From: Paulinella micropora
Lineage: Eukaryota > Cercozoa > Imbricatea > Euglyphida
Direction of reading: 5' to 3'
Length of the DNA stretch: 64,000 nucleotides
Assembly (NCBI GenBank): GCA_009731375.1
Contig: BJOX01000248.1
Span: 435,416 to 499,415, forward strand
Shown here piece by piece: positions 36,601 to 48,339 of this stretch. Position 1 is the stretch's first letter. Every line of letters begins with the position of its first letter. Under the pieces are notes generated by a model. The model ran no database searches, was not told the DNA's origin, and saw only the letters and a program-made list of their open reading frames with translations. The position numbers were made by a program, and so were the translations under genes.

Positions 36601-38475
36601 AAAAAAACAGAAAATTTTGAATTTGAATTTCAAATTTAAATTTTAATTTTTTCGATGTTTGAAAGCAGTGGGGAGTAAATCACATCGTGATCTTTCTAAC
36701 AAAAAAACATATCACAAAAAGGTTGAAAACTTCAAAAGTTATAGTTGCCTCCCATATGTAGGTTCTAGTGGTCGTTAGAGCCCCATCAACTTCAAAGCAG
36801 GTAAACTCATTCAATATTCAAGATTTTGAAGTGCTGTTTGCACAGAATTCAATGTTTTTATTGGGAATAGGTAGCCGGAGGTTTAGTTTTTCAGTGTATT
36901 AAAGGTATTGCTGTGTTCCAGAGTATGTTCTGAATTTTGGCAAACTAATTTTCGACCTATGTTTTCCTAGTTTTTTTTTTGTACCGTACTTCTCTGCAAA
37001 AACCCTTAGGCAGGATTACTCAACATAAGATGTGAATTCATTTGTGCACTTGTGTGTAAAAATGAGTGCAGAGTGCATCATGGCTAGAGAGTGTTTTGTG
37101 TTTTTTTTGTGTGTGTTTCTCATGCATACTTTCACGTCCCGTGGCCTTGCACAGTCTTTCCAAACGTTGTGCCCATGCTGTCTGCAAAATGATGTGTTGT
37201 AAACTTATCTGTAGCATGTGTTGTTCTTTCTTCCCTGAAGCCCTTTTTTGCACCTGTCTTGTATCACTCCTATATGTGTTGTGTGTGCTTTTCTGGGAAT
37301 GTAATGTGCTGAATCTATTCACAATCACATGGTCTTTGTTTTGCATATGTTCAACTACTGCTCCTTTCTTTGTAACCCTGCTGTTGGTGATCTATTCTGG
37401 GCTGCAGACAGGCTAAAAAAATCATGAGTAAAATCTTTAGAGATTTTCAATTTTTTTCTGCACTTTCTGTACAAAATGCTTTTATTAAATACTCTCTTTG
37501 ATTTCCTTCACTTTCTGTACTTGTTCCGGCCTTGTATTTAAATTAAAAAATTTCTGAGTGAGGGCCTTGTGCCCTGTTTTGCTTATTTTGGCCGGTTTGT
37601 TTGCAGGCTTAAGGTTACCTTTTTGTAAAAAAACTTTGTACATTTAATTATAAGCATACATAGAAAGATATTATATAAAAATTTATTGAAGAGCATACAG
37701 GGAACATATGAAAACTGACTCTGATTTTTGGTCATCACAAGCACCATTTTTTTGAGGTGGCAAGGTGGCCAGTTTTTCCTGATGGGGGGTGTGCAAATTA
37801 GTTGGAAAAAAGCGGTGGGCGACGGGAAATCGATTGGTTTGAAGTTAGTTTTTACTATTTTTCAATGCTTCTTTCATTAAATTAAATGTTTTTACTTATA
37901 GTTTTGAAATGCACAATTTTCATATGATAAAGTTTAACGGATCTATGTTATGTTATGAACTATTAATATTAACTAACGTATATACCGGTTGTATTAATTC
38001 CATCACCTGATTCACTTCCCAAGCTCCCCCTTGATGGCAGTAATACCAACTGTCACTACACTGTTGTCACCCGACGCAACCCATCTGAGCATAATCTCCC
38101 CCTTCCCTATCGATTCGGTAATATGATAATATCGCAGAGCAATATGACGCAACTTCTTTCCAAACACCGCCTTCGGCGCCGACAACCACAGCCTGATTGT
38201 CCACTCTGATCACAGGCGCCGACTCCAACTCTTTCTTCAATTAATTGCCCTCCGACCATGGCAACGACATCACAACATTCTTGCAGGCCATCGCATCATG
38301 GATCACCTCCGACAACCCATACGTTTCACTTTTATGCACTGCACACTCCTCACACCTCCTCAGCTCCTTTTCTACACTCCACCACTACCTTTCTTCTTTC
38401 GCTTGGGGAAGGGCTTTTTTCAAATTGCTTGAATGGATTTGGATGATAGAAAAATTGAGGCTGGGACTCCACTTT
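33654..38475. other. No gene recognised (unit 2 spacer)
   Basis: Duplicate of the spacer at 23981-28802, with the same content. Confidence 0.6.
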
Positions 38476-38851
38476 TGTCGGTTACAATCAAAAGATATTA
38501 TTTAATGCAAGCCGGGGTCTATATCCACTCAATCCAAGCACTCTGAGAATAACCTAATCTTCCTCCTCTGCAAAAGAGAGGAAACCAGTATGGTGGGAAA
38601 ATGTAGGAGACTGTCAGAGCCAAGCAACAAAAAGGAAACAGAGAGCCATTTCCTATTGTCAGCCCTAACGATAATATTATCCTGCGTAAAAAGTAGTACA
38701 GGTTTCTTGTCTTAATATTATCGTTTTCAACCGGCTCAAAGTATATATTAAAAACGGATATAACCATATCTTGACTAGATATAGCTCATCTATACATCAC
38801 TGTGTATAGGGGTATAAGAAAACGTCGCATATTTACCTATCTGCGCCTACA
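38476..38851. mobile_element. Diverged LTR (copy D', unit 2)
   Basis: Duplicate of 28803-29178, with the same TGTCGG and CCTACA ends. Confidence 0.7.
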
Positions 38852-39841
38852 CGTTGACTTTTCACTGTTTTTGACCGGCCCATTAAATTCTCCTCTGCAC
38901 GACGTTTCGACTTCACTAACTAGTTTTCGATTTCGTTCAGAAATGACTTCAAACGATCAAGTCAAATTTCTTTCTAGAAAAGATTAACAATTGCCTTTTT
39001 CCCACTCTATTACCTTTTCCCCTGATTTCCCGTGAAACACGCACGTTGCGGTAAATTTGTGGACAAGGAAACAAGAGTGAAGGAAAACAATATTTTGACT
39101 TGCTTTATTACATCCATGACTGAGGAAACCTTTTCCAAATGCAAATTCTGGACACTTGAACTTACAAGTTGGCCTTGAAGCCACCCTTCAAGTTCTTTAC
39201 AGCTGTTTCAAGTTACGCAAGCTCACCAAACTCATAATCTACGTTCAGTCGTGACCGTACTTTGCAACCCAAGTCTGCAAACAAGTAGAAATCTACGTAA
39301 ATAAACGAAGTGACCGCTTTGCTATTTACCGTTTACTGGTATTTCACTTGCTCTGGAGTCAGGATTTAATGCAGCCATAGAGACTTTTAATAAGAGTTCG
39401 TTGTGTAATTATCCCTTGGGGTTGTATCTAAACTCACAATTCAAATTTTCCTTTCAAGTGGAAACTGCACACACAAAGTTATGTGTGCCCTGTCGACAGG
39501 TCGATTTGAAAGCACCTCCTACAAGGAATGTTCTACTCAACGAACGTAGAAGATCAGAGGTCATCAAAAACACATATGTGAGGCAGATCGTTCACCTGTC
39601 TTTGCATTTTTGTGTCGTCTCTCTGCTTTTCTACACTCTATGCAGTCAACCAACACAGTATGTGTCTGGTCTTGTTTGTGTTAGGGTCACTCCCTTATCA
39701 CCTAAGCGAGATCACCCTCGCTGCTGCTCACAACGCTCTACCAGTGTACCAACACTGCCTGGCTTACTCCTGGTAACCTGCCATGTTCGCCAATTCACGT
39801 CATGACGATCCCCTGTCGCGCCTCCGTGAGCACAAGAGGAA

Positions 39842-41253
39842 ATGTCTGGATCCGTTTATAATATCCTGGGCGTCCACCATGGTCTCCTGCCCTCCGAGAA
39901 GAAATTCCTGAAGGAAGTTAAAGAAGAGAAATCAACTCCTTTCACTACGGACCTCTCCTGGACGCAATCAACGCAGTTCCGAGAAGACCTGTTCACCACC
40001 TACTCTGGTGAATACAGTAATATTCTACTTAAGGCAGTAAAAGACAAGCAAACTAATTTGCTTCATCTTCCATTGGTACTGACACCTGCCCTCAAGCTGA
40101 TGTGTAACCTTAATGTGACAGCCCACGACATCTACCAGGAGTACCTGGGCCGCCGGACTTTGCCTTGCGAACGTTTGACCCTGCCTTGCCACCGTTGCGC
40201 TCTGCCATGCCGCAGTCGGTCTGTCATGCCGCATGTAGTACCCTGCCTTGACAGGCTCTGCGGCACAGCACGAAGCTCTCAGTGGAACCAACTGGGTACT
40301 ATCATTTCTCTTGATGAATTTGTTAACCATCTGCCTGTTTCAACTTCGATCCCTGGGGCGCCTGGATCACTTTCGGGATCGGTACTCCCTGCTCCAACCA
40401 GCATTAGTACTCCCATCACCGTGACCCCATCGAGCCTGACTAGTATGACTCCAGTAGCGGCTTTGGGAAGCATTCCTTTGGGACCACACCACCGAGTCAC
40501 CCATCGGCGAGCCCCACCACCTCAGCTGCCACACCGCCTACTGCAGCATCGTCTCCTGTGGTAACCCAACAACTGCCTTTACTCCAGTTGCGATGCCAGC
40601 TAGTGCAACAGCATTGGTCCCCATCAGTCGGGTACCTCCAATGACACCAGTCGATCCATTTGCACGCACTGGTAGCCTAGCGAGTGGAGCTACACCCCTG
40701 CATCGACGTGAACCGCTTCCATCACTGGTATCACTCCTTGCAGCGCGCCCCACATATGATGCCGCTGGTCAGTCGCACTCTGTCCATGTCGGATCCAGCC
40801 TTCACGTCGCCACTTCGACTCTTGAGCTGCCCCCTTGGACCTACGCCTGCCTTCCCGACGCAGACGACAACAACCCTGTCGAACGCAAGTTCAGTGCCTA
40901 CCACCTTGACGCCAGTACGATCAACGTCTCGCATCTCGCTGAGTACAAAGTTGCAAGGTAGTCGCATCACGCTGAGTCCCCTTTTCTCAGTTCCGGAAGA
41001 ATCGGGCACGATCTTGTCCGCTACAGGTTCAAGCCCCTCCACGGAGGACCGAGGTGGAGCCTCCGAGACAGAAGCAACCGCGACTACGGCTTCTACGAGT
41101 TCGTCATCGGGTTCATCGTCGAGCTAGTCCTCGAGCTCGTCATCAAGTTCATCGTCAAGTACGGCGACTGTGACCCCGACGCACTCCCCTTCGACTGAGA
41201 TAGACCCCGCCCGTCTTCGGATGACCGCACCATTCCCGTCACCCACGAGCAAT
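39842..41253 (+). pseudogene. Degenerate gag-like region (unit 2)
   Basis: Duplicate of 30169-31580, with the same frame changes and the same in-frame TAG in the Ser-rich run (41125-41127). The damage therefore predates the duplication. Confidence 0.4.
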
Positions 41254-41260
41254 GAATTTT

Positions 41261-41602
41261 TGCCGGTTCGATGTCAAAAGAATATATTTATTGATGCCTA
41301 TCCTTTTACTCAACCAAATTCAACAACTTCGCCAGTAACCCAATCTTCTTCACTTATATAAATAAAGATCAAAGATGGTGGGAAAATGTGGGAGACTAGC
41401 GAAGCCCAAAAACAACCAAGGCAAACACCAGCCAGTTCCCGTTGTCCGGTCTAACGATAGTATATTCTGACCTAAAAAGGGTAACGGACCTTTTTTAGTA
41501 ATATTATCATTATCCGGTTAAGAGTGTTATTAATCTCTTATTGTGTCTGGACCGACACGGGGTATTAAGAAAGTAGCACATATTTACCTATCTGCGCCTA
41601 CA
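41261..41602. mobile_element. LTR (copy C', unit 2)
   Basis: 342 bp, TGCCGGTTC to CGCCTACA. It differs from copy C mainly by a small deletion. It is followed by the polypurine tract (minus strand) and an intact junction to the element interior, which carries the minus-strand ORF at 42304-42911. Confidence 0.75.
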
Positions 41603-41890
41603 ATCCCCCCTCCCCGGTTTATACCGATAACCCCTATTGATTAGGAGTAGAGAGATAAATGTGAGCGGTAGGAATATGTGGGCTGTCGAGGTTTGGCTCG
41701 AGGTTGATGGCTTCTCTTCCTTCTAGGAATCAGATAGGCGATTGAAGGAAGGAAATGTAACTGTAGGCGTTACTCCGAATGATTTGGATTTCGGAACATA
41801 TGCGAAATTCAAATTTGATTTCGAATTTAATTACCAAATTTGAATTTTGAATTTCGCTCTACACTTCCCCCCCCCTTGATGACCCTTGTC

Positions 41891-42303
41891 ATCCAAATGT
41901 GAGGAGTAGCTTCTTTTATTCTGGCTCTCCCGAATTGGTCGGGTTCCCTGGCTGGGAGAAAGATAAGACTGTCGTGGAGATGCAGTATGCTCCCAATATC
42001 GAGCTGTTGGCCGATAGATAAAGGATGCGTACCCTCACATCGTGTTTGGATCCCCTTATTGGACAGAAGGCGATCGGGCCTGAATATGAGTTATGAGCAA
42101 ATTTGTTAGCTATATATGGATAAGAAACTTGCCCGTAGGTCGTTCATTTGTTGGAATGAATGGGCGCTTTGCCAGTCTAGATGTTTGTTTCGTTTTTGGT
42201 GTCCTCGGTGGACTTTTTGTATAGATGTACACAATTGTATAGAGCCAGCTTGAAGTTATTTTTGGAAGTGTCTAGGAAAGTATACAGCCCCTTTTGGAGG
42301 GTC
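41891..42303 (-). mobile_element. Element interior between LTR and 3' ORF (non-coding)
   Basis: No reading frame is supported. Part of it (GAATGGGCGCTTTGCCAGTCTAGA, about 42156-42180) is closely similar to 10805-10835, confirming the two element copies are related outside the ORF. Confidence 0.6.
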
Positions 42304-42911
42304 TCAAAACACATCTTTCTCGTCTTCCTCCACGTATCGAATGAAATCGTCCTCTGTGCTGGACTGGGAGGATGAGCGGTACCGGCCCTCTGGTTGGTCG
42401 AAGGGTGGATCGTCGCGCTCGTGATCGAGTTGGATGCGGATCGTTTGCCGTTAGTCGTCAGATAGTTCGAACGGTCGGATCGACGACCGTGGTTGGTCGT
42501 ACTCAGGGTATAGCCTTAGCATTATGTCCCCGAGTTTATATTCGTACACTCGCTCCCACCGTGGGTAACAGGGTCGAGAGTGGTATATATATATATATAA
42601 AGTCCAATGGCTTTGTAGCTTTGTGCCATCTGAACTCTTCGTCTTGCACCGCGCTGTCCCACTCTGGACGAGCGTGATAACGGAAGTTTCGAGCCCACCT
42701 CTCCGCCCAGGATTGGAGGCGTTGAGGGTCAGTTGGGCGGGCGTTTTCGCGGTCAAGCAAGACATTGAGCAGGTATCCATGGCCGTTTCGGAACAGACGA
42801 TAGCGAACGGCTATGAGCCATACCGCCATGTGTTCTTGTTGAAAGCGATAATGTCTTTGTCGTAGCCTTGCCGCTCCCTTAAATCGGTCGGGGATTGTGG
42901 GTGGCTCGGGG
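42304..42911 (-). pseudogene. Broken 3' ORF of the minus-strand LTR element (copy 2)
   Basis: Homologous to 10958-11475 and extending further upstream (PDRFKGAARLRQRHYRFQQE precedes WLIAVRYRLFR). It shares RPTDPQR, the Trp-rich AERWARNFRYHARPEWDS segment, EFRWHKAT and RWERVYEYKLGD, and ends EEDEKDVF. An expanded TA run after KPLDF shifts the frame, a different break from copy 1. The 5' part of the ORF is cut off near 42911 where Copia sequence begins. Function unknown. Confidence 0.6.
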
Positions 42912-42920
42912 CGATAGTAG

Positions 42921-43356
42921 CTCCGCCTATGGTAGGGAATGTGTTGATCCCTTTTATGAGTCGATTGGGATGAAGCCCAACCCTTACGACCCCTGTGTGT
43001 TCGCGATGGTTGACAACAAAACCAAATTGACGGCTATGGCAACGACGCATGTGGACGATTATGTTTTGGCTTCGCCATCGGACGAGTTTTCGGATTGGTT
43101 CTGGGGGCGGCTGAGGGCGCGTCAGGGCACCATTACTGTACACAAAACTATTTATGAAATCCTGGGGCGTGAGGTTACGCAATGGGAGGATGACGAAGGG
43201 CGTTTTCATACGTTGGTCACCTGCAGGGAGTACATTCGCAATTTGCGAAAGAAGTATCCGCGCGCAGATGGTAAGGAATGGACTCCGGTTGGTACGCCGT
43301 GGCTTGCTACTCGAGGGGAGTCAAAGCAGTCAGAGCTGAGCAAGTATGAGCCGCCG
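42921..43356 (+). mobile_element. Copia reverse transcriptase, C-terminal fragment
   Basis: The translation contains FYESIGMKPNPYDPCVFAMV and HVDDYVLAS, the Ty1/copia RT signature around the catalytic Asp-Asp. TPVGTPWLA then leads towards the RNase H connection. The fragment lacks the fingers and first palm motif; its 5' side abuts the minus-strand LTR element. At 43351 the frame reads GAG CCG CCG and then passes into unrelated GC-rich DNA. The continuation of the same pol gene is found at 51038. Confidence 0.85.
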
Positions 43357-46300
43357 CACTCGTCGCGGCTGAGGTTGAAGAGGAGCGCCAGGTCCCCCGG
43401 CTCCAGCCCCGGCGGCAGCGAGTAGTACAGGTCCAGCAGGTGCTGCAGCCGCTATAGCTCGTCGTACATGGCCCGCGTCGTGTTGTCCATGCCCGCGCCT
43501 AGCGCGGCGCGCAGCTGCGGCAGCTTCTGGACCAGCTCCAGGCCCTCGTCGTACAGGTCGCCGAGCTCGGCCTGCAGCAGGCGCAGGGCGCTCTGGCGCC
43601 GGATGAGTTCGGCGGACCGGTTGGCGGCCTGGGCAATCAACACGGCGTACTCGTCGCCCCAGTCATCCGCCTGGTCGACGATCTGCTGCGCCGAGCGGTT
43701 GGCGGCCAGTTGCACGCCGGAGAAGTACGTCAGCGCCCGCTGCACCGACACGTCCGCCAGGCTGTAGGCATGCAGCGAGTCGCGCGCGGCCGCGTCGAGC
43801 TCCGCGGGGTCGATGAGCCCCGCCGGGCCGCCGGGCCCGGTGGGGAAGGTCGAGAGCCGCGACAGCGAGTCGCCCAGCAGGCGGTATAGGTCCGACAGCT
43901 CGGACTGCTGCTCGACCCGGATCGTCCGCGCGTTGTCGCGCGCCTGCTGCAGCGACAGGGGGACGGCGCCCGAGGCCAGCGCCAGCCCGCCGGCGCACAG
44001 CACCTCGTAGTCACGCGAGCCACAGGCCGCCCGCGCCCCCGGGCACGGCGCAGGCCGACAGGTCCACCTCGTACGTCTGGTACGGCGCCACGTCGGCCAG
44101 CGGCACGGCGGCCGGCGCGCAGCCCTCGACCCGGACCGACAGGGCGCAGGCGCGCGCAGCCGGGGGCTCCCGCTCGTACGCGAGCCGGGCCAGCGACTGA
44201 GAGCCCCCGGGCCGGGCCACCAGGTCGAAGGTGTCGGGGCAGACGTAGTGTTGGTCCCGCTCGCGCGGCGGCGCGTCTTCTGCAGTGGCGTTGGCCGCCG
44301 CCCGCTCCCACCGCACGCGGCGGCGCACCGTCAGCTCCAGCTCCCACTCGCGCGGGTACAGGCGCACCGAGTCGGTCTCGGCCGACCAGTGCAGGAAGTA
44401 GTGCTGCAGGATCATGCACCAGCCGCCCGCCTGCGCCGTGGCAGTGCGGCGGCAGCGCCGGTCCAGCTGCCGGAGGTCGAGCCCGCGCGTGGCCGGCGGG
44501 ACCAGCGACTCGCGCCACTGCCGGGCCGCCAGCGACTCGGGCGGCAGGGCCTGCGTGGCCCGCAGCGCCTCCAGCAGCTCGGCGGCGCTCTTGGGCGGGG
44601 GGACGGCGAGCTCGGCGGCGAAGTGGCAGGCGGACACGACGGCCTCGCGCGGGTCGAACTTGCCCTGCGCGAAGGGGTTGCGGCGCGAGTCCAGCAGCCG
44701 GGCCGCCCCGTCGCGCCGCAGCGGCATGCGCACCAGCGCCCCCCACTGGCCGAGGTACTCGGCGCGCTGCGGCGGCGTGAGGGCCGCGAACCAGTCGTCG
44801 CCCAGCGCCAGCCACTGGGCGGCGCGGCCCGTGCCGCCCCCCGCGCCCTCGGCCCCGGCCGGCACGGGCTGGAACAGGTACAGCGGCGTGCCGGCGCGGG
44901 CGCGGAAGGCCCGCGACACCGTCAGCAGGCGCGTGGGCACGTCGATGACGTACGGCGTCAGCCCCGGCGCGTCGCTGACCCCGTGCCGAACGGGTGTGTC
45001 GCGTTGGCCGCCCGTGTCGCGGTACTCAGGTCACGAGGCCGGTCGCCGGGTCGACCCGCGTTGCGCGGAACTGGCACGGCGTGTCCAGGCAGCGCGGGTA
45101 GCCCAGGAAGTACTGCTGCGCGCCCAGCAGCAGGCCGTGCGGGTCGTGCCAGCCGACGCCCAGCACCTCGTCGCCCGCCACCGCCGCGCTCGTGCGCTCG
45201 CGCCTGTCGCTCAGCAGCCACACCTCGGACAGGTCCGGGGACACCAGCACGACCGTGGCCACGTCCTCCAGCATCTGCAGCCGCACCGTGGCGTTGGCGT
45301 CCGGCGCCACGCCGGCGCCGTTGAGCGTGACCTAGTCCCGCTGGCCCCGCACGCCGAAGCGGCGCTCCTGGCGGCCGCGCCGCGGCGGGCCCGTGGGTGC
45401 CGGCCAACCAGCCGGCCAGGCCCGCCGTCGCGTTCGGGTCCCGGTTCGCCAGGCGCAGGGCCCCGAGCGCCGACCCGCCGCCGGCGCCGGCCCACACGCG
45501 GTAGCCCCCGGGCGTCACCAGGCACACGTCGCGCCCGAGCAGGGCCGTCGTGACCTCGCCGAAGCTGCTGTTGGGCGGCAGCCCCGCGCGGACGCGCTCC
45601 AGGAACGGCCACGTCAGGTGCCGCGCCAGCCGGCCCGACCGCCGCTCCACCCACATGCCCAGCACGTCCGCGCCCCCCACGGGCCCCCCCGCCGCCGCGC
45701 CGGCCCCAGCCCCGGCCCCGGCGCACGCTTGGTCCAGGGCCGCGGCCAGCCCGGCGGCGTCCGGCACGCCGGCCAGGCGCCACGCGGCCTCGGCCACCGG
45801 CGCCCGGCCGCAGTAGCCCTCCGCCAGCCAGCCCCAGGAGCCGCGGCCGCCCGCCCGCGCGCGCTCTGGCCCGCCGTCGCAGAAGAGCGTGCGCAGCCCG
45901 TGCTGCACGGCGCCCAGCCCCCACCACACGTCGTCGCCGGCCGCCGGGCACGTGTACCAGGCCCCCTCCCCGGGGGGGGACAAAAAGGGGCCCTGGCCCT
46001 GGGCCTGCACCGCGGAGGCGTTGCCAGCGCTCGAGTTCACGCCGAACGCGCCCGCGAAGGCCGCGGCGTGCAGTGCCACCCACTGCTGCCGCAGCGAATC
46101 GTCGTCAGTCCGCTCGCGGGTGTGCACCAGGGCGCAGGCGCACGTCTGGTTGCTGCACCCGTCGGGCCCGAACAGCAGCGCCAGGTGCAGCACCGAGTCG
46201 TAGCTGTACTGCGCCAGCGACAGCTGCACCGAGTTGCACGTCAGCGCCAGCGTGTGGCGCTCCAGGAACGCGCCCGCGGGGGCGCCCGGGCAGCCCGCCC

Positions 46301-47996
46301 CGCCGTCGCCGGCGACCCGCAGCAGCGACCACGAGGGCCCCTCGGCCCCGAACCAGCGCGTCGCGCCCGTGGCCGGGTCCACCAGGTCCAGGGCGGCCGC
46401 CCCCGCGTCCAGCACCAGGGGCCACCAGCCCTGGCGGTGCGACTCGGCGAGGCCGGCGAACAGCGTGCGCACCAGCGACGCCTTGGTCTCGGCGCGCGTG
46501 TGGATCAGCTCCAGCATGCGCGACAGGCTGCCCCACACCGAGCTCGCGCCCACCGCCTTCTCCAGCAGCGACAGCATGTACAGGCGGTTGCGGTCCGTCA
46601 GCAGCTCCACGCCGAGCGCCAGCGGCTGCAGGAGCTCGGNNNNNNNNNNAAGCTCGGCGAACTCGGCCGCCTGGGCCGCCTACGACGACACGAGCTGCAG
46701 CACCTGGGCCGCCGCCCCGGAGCTGCGCGCCACCAGTTCCTGCTCCTCGCCCAGCGACTCGACGTAGAAAGCCGACATTGCGGCCAGCGCGTCCTCGAGT
46801 TTGGTGCTGTTGCTGACCCTGGCCAGCAGCGCCGCGATCTGCTTGGACGCGTTCTGCGCCGCCGCCCCCGCCGCCTCGTACGCGTCCAGCGCCGTCGTCC
46901 ACTGCGCCCAGAAGTCGTTGCCCGCGCGGAACGCGTCCAGCTGGCGCGTGTACGCGTTGCGCAAGAACAACAGCTCCGTCGTGTACGCGCTCGCCAGCTT
47001 CAGGTCCAGGTTGTACTTGACGTTCTGTAGCTCCTGCCTCGCGCACTCGGCCAGGTCCAGGCAGTTGCTGCTCACGGCCGTGACGGTCTGGGCCAGGCAG
47101 TTGCTCTGCACCTGCACGTACTCGGCGTCCAGCGCGGCCAGGTCGTCCGCGCCCAGCTCCGTGCCGTTCAGCCGCGCGAGGGCGCGCAACGAGCTCTCCT
47201 TCAGGGACTTCCGGTCGTGTGCAAGCCCCTGGCACACGGCCTTGACCTGCCCGAGCGCGTTTTAACCCAGCAGGGCCTGCGCCAGGCGCCGGCGGTGGCT
47301 CCGGCGCCGCCGCCCCGCCGGGCCGGCGCCGCCCGTCACGTTCGAGCCGCCGGCGGCGGCGCCACCCGTCGCGTTCGACACGACGGCGCTCCAGTGCTCG
47401 CTCTCGTTCCGCAGCAGGTCGTCTGCCCGCGCCACGGTGTCCTCCACGCCGCTCGCGTTGCGCACGAACGGCGGCACGGGCGGCGGGGCCTCGGTCAGCC
47501 CCGCCGCGCCGGCCCCGGGCGCGACGACCGGCTGCTGCTCGCCCAGGGGCTGCCGCGCACCGCCCAGAAAGTCCGCCACGCTGCGCGCCAGCAGGCCGGA
47601 CCCAAAGTCGTCGGTCAGCGACACCACGGCCGACACCTGCTTGGTCCACGAGGGGGTAAACCCCAGCAGCTCGGCCGTGCCGTACTCCACGTACGGGTGT
47701 GGCACGGCCAGCTCAAAGCCCAGCGTCGCGTTGTGGGCCACGGATTCGTACGTCACGTACACGTGGCACACCACCGCCCGGCAGCCCTGCGACCGCACCA
47801 GGACCCGGACCTCCTCCAGCGCTTCGTCCGGCGACGGGGCCGCGGACGCGACGACCGACTGGACCTGGTACCCGAGCGACTCGGGCGGCGGCCCCTCCGC
47901 CACCACGACCCCCAGCGCCCACCACCACCACAGGCACCACCACCACCACCACCGCCCGCGCGGCCGTTCACGCGTGCTGGCGGCCGCCGTCGTCAT
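43357..47996 (-). pseudogene. Large secreted/ectodomain glycoprotein gene, broken and 3'-truncated
   Basis: An ATG at 47996 is followed by a basic N-terminus and a Trp-rich hydrophobic core (WWWWWCLWWWWALGVVV), a likely signal peptide or anchor. About 1,500 codons follow with around 18 N-glycosylation sequons and scattered Cys. The frame is constant from 47996 to about 45400 except for TAA at 47262-47264 and TAG at 46680-46682. Frame changes lie near 45380, 45030 and 44020, with further TAGs at 45332 and 43452. A 10-N gap lies at 46640-46649. The protein is cut at its C-terminus by the Copia junction. Coiled-coil-like Ala/Leu/Glu segments occur near both ends. I recognise no domain. Strong GC3 bias and continuity across the breaks support former coding use. 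Confidence 0.6.
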
Positions 47997-48021
47997 GACG
48001 CTACCGGGCCGCTAAGCTTGC

Positions 48022-48030
<9 letters not shown>

Positions 48031-48052
<22 letters not shown>

Positions 48053-48065
48053 GCCGGGGGCGGGC

Positions 48066-48134
<69 letters not shown>

Positions 48135-48196
48135 NNNNNNNNNNNNNNNNNNNNNNNNNNNNNNNNNNNNNNCCCCCCCCCCCCCCCCCCCCCCCC
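48031..48196. other. G-run / 38-N gap / C-run
   Basis: About 100 G, 38 N (48135-48172), then about 24 C. It lies between two divergently oriented genes (glycoprotein minus, F-box/LRR plus), so their shared upstream region is not readable. Confidence 0.9.
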
Positions 48197-48339
48197 GCCG
48201 TCCTCCCCCCCCCTTCGCCCCGTCACCTCCCTGCGCGGGGTCTCCCTCCAAAGGAGTGTGTGTGTGCCGTAGTTTGTTGGCAGCGCCGCCCCCGGTGCGC
48301 CGTCCCCCTAGCTGGCTCTCCGGACTCTGCCCCCCCGCG

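Larger units (their letters stand above)
32255..41890. repeat. Tandem duplication, unit 2 (9.64 kb)
   Basis: Direct repeat of 22584-32226 at an offset of about 9.67 kb. Unlike unit 1 it runs on into the rest of the LTR element after 41890. The TATC, TC and AGT arrays in the crotonase introns differ in length from unit 1, and 10 bases are absent near 41530. Confidence 0.95.

Noticed and set aside
45393-47030. Long plus-strand frame (Arg/Pro/Ala-rich) opposite the glycoprotein gene
   Set aside because: It is an antisense shadow of GC-rich codons. The minus frame has varied composition, glycosylation sequons and continuity, while the plus frame does not.
47217-48272. Plus-strand frame running into the poly-G gap
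   Set aside because: Shadow of the glycoprotein gene plus homopolymer and N. No independent support.
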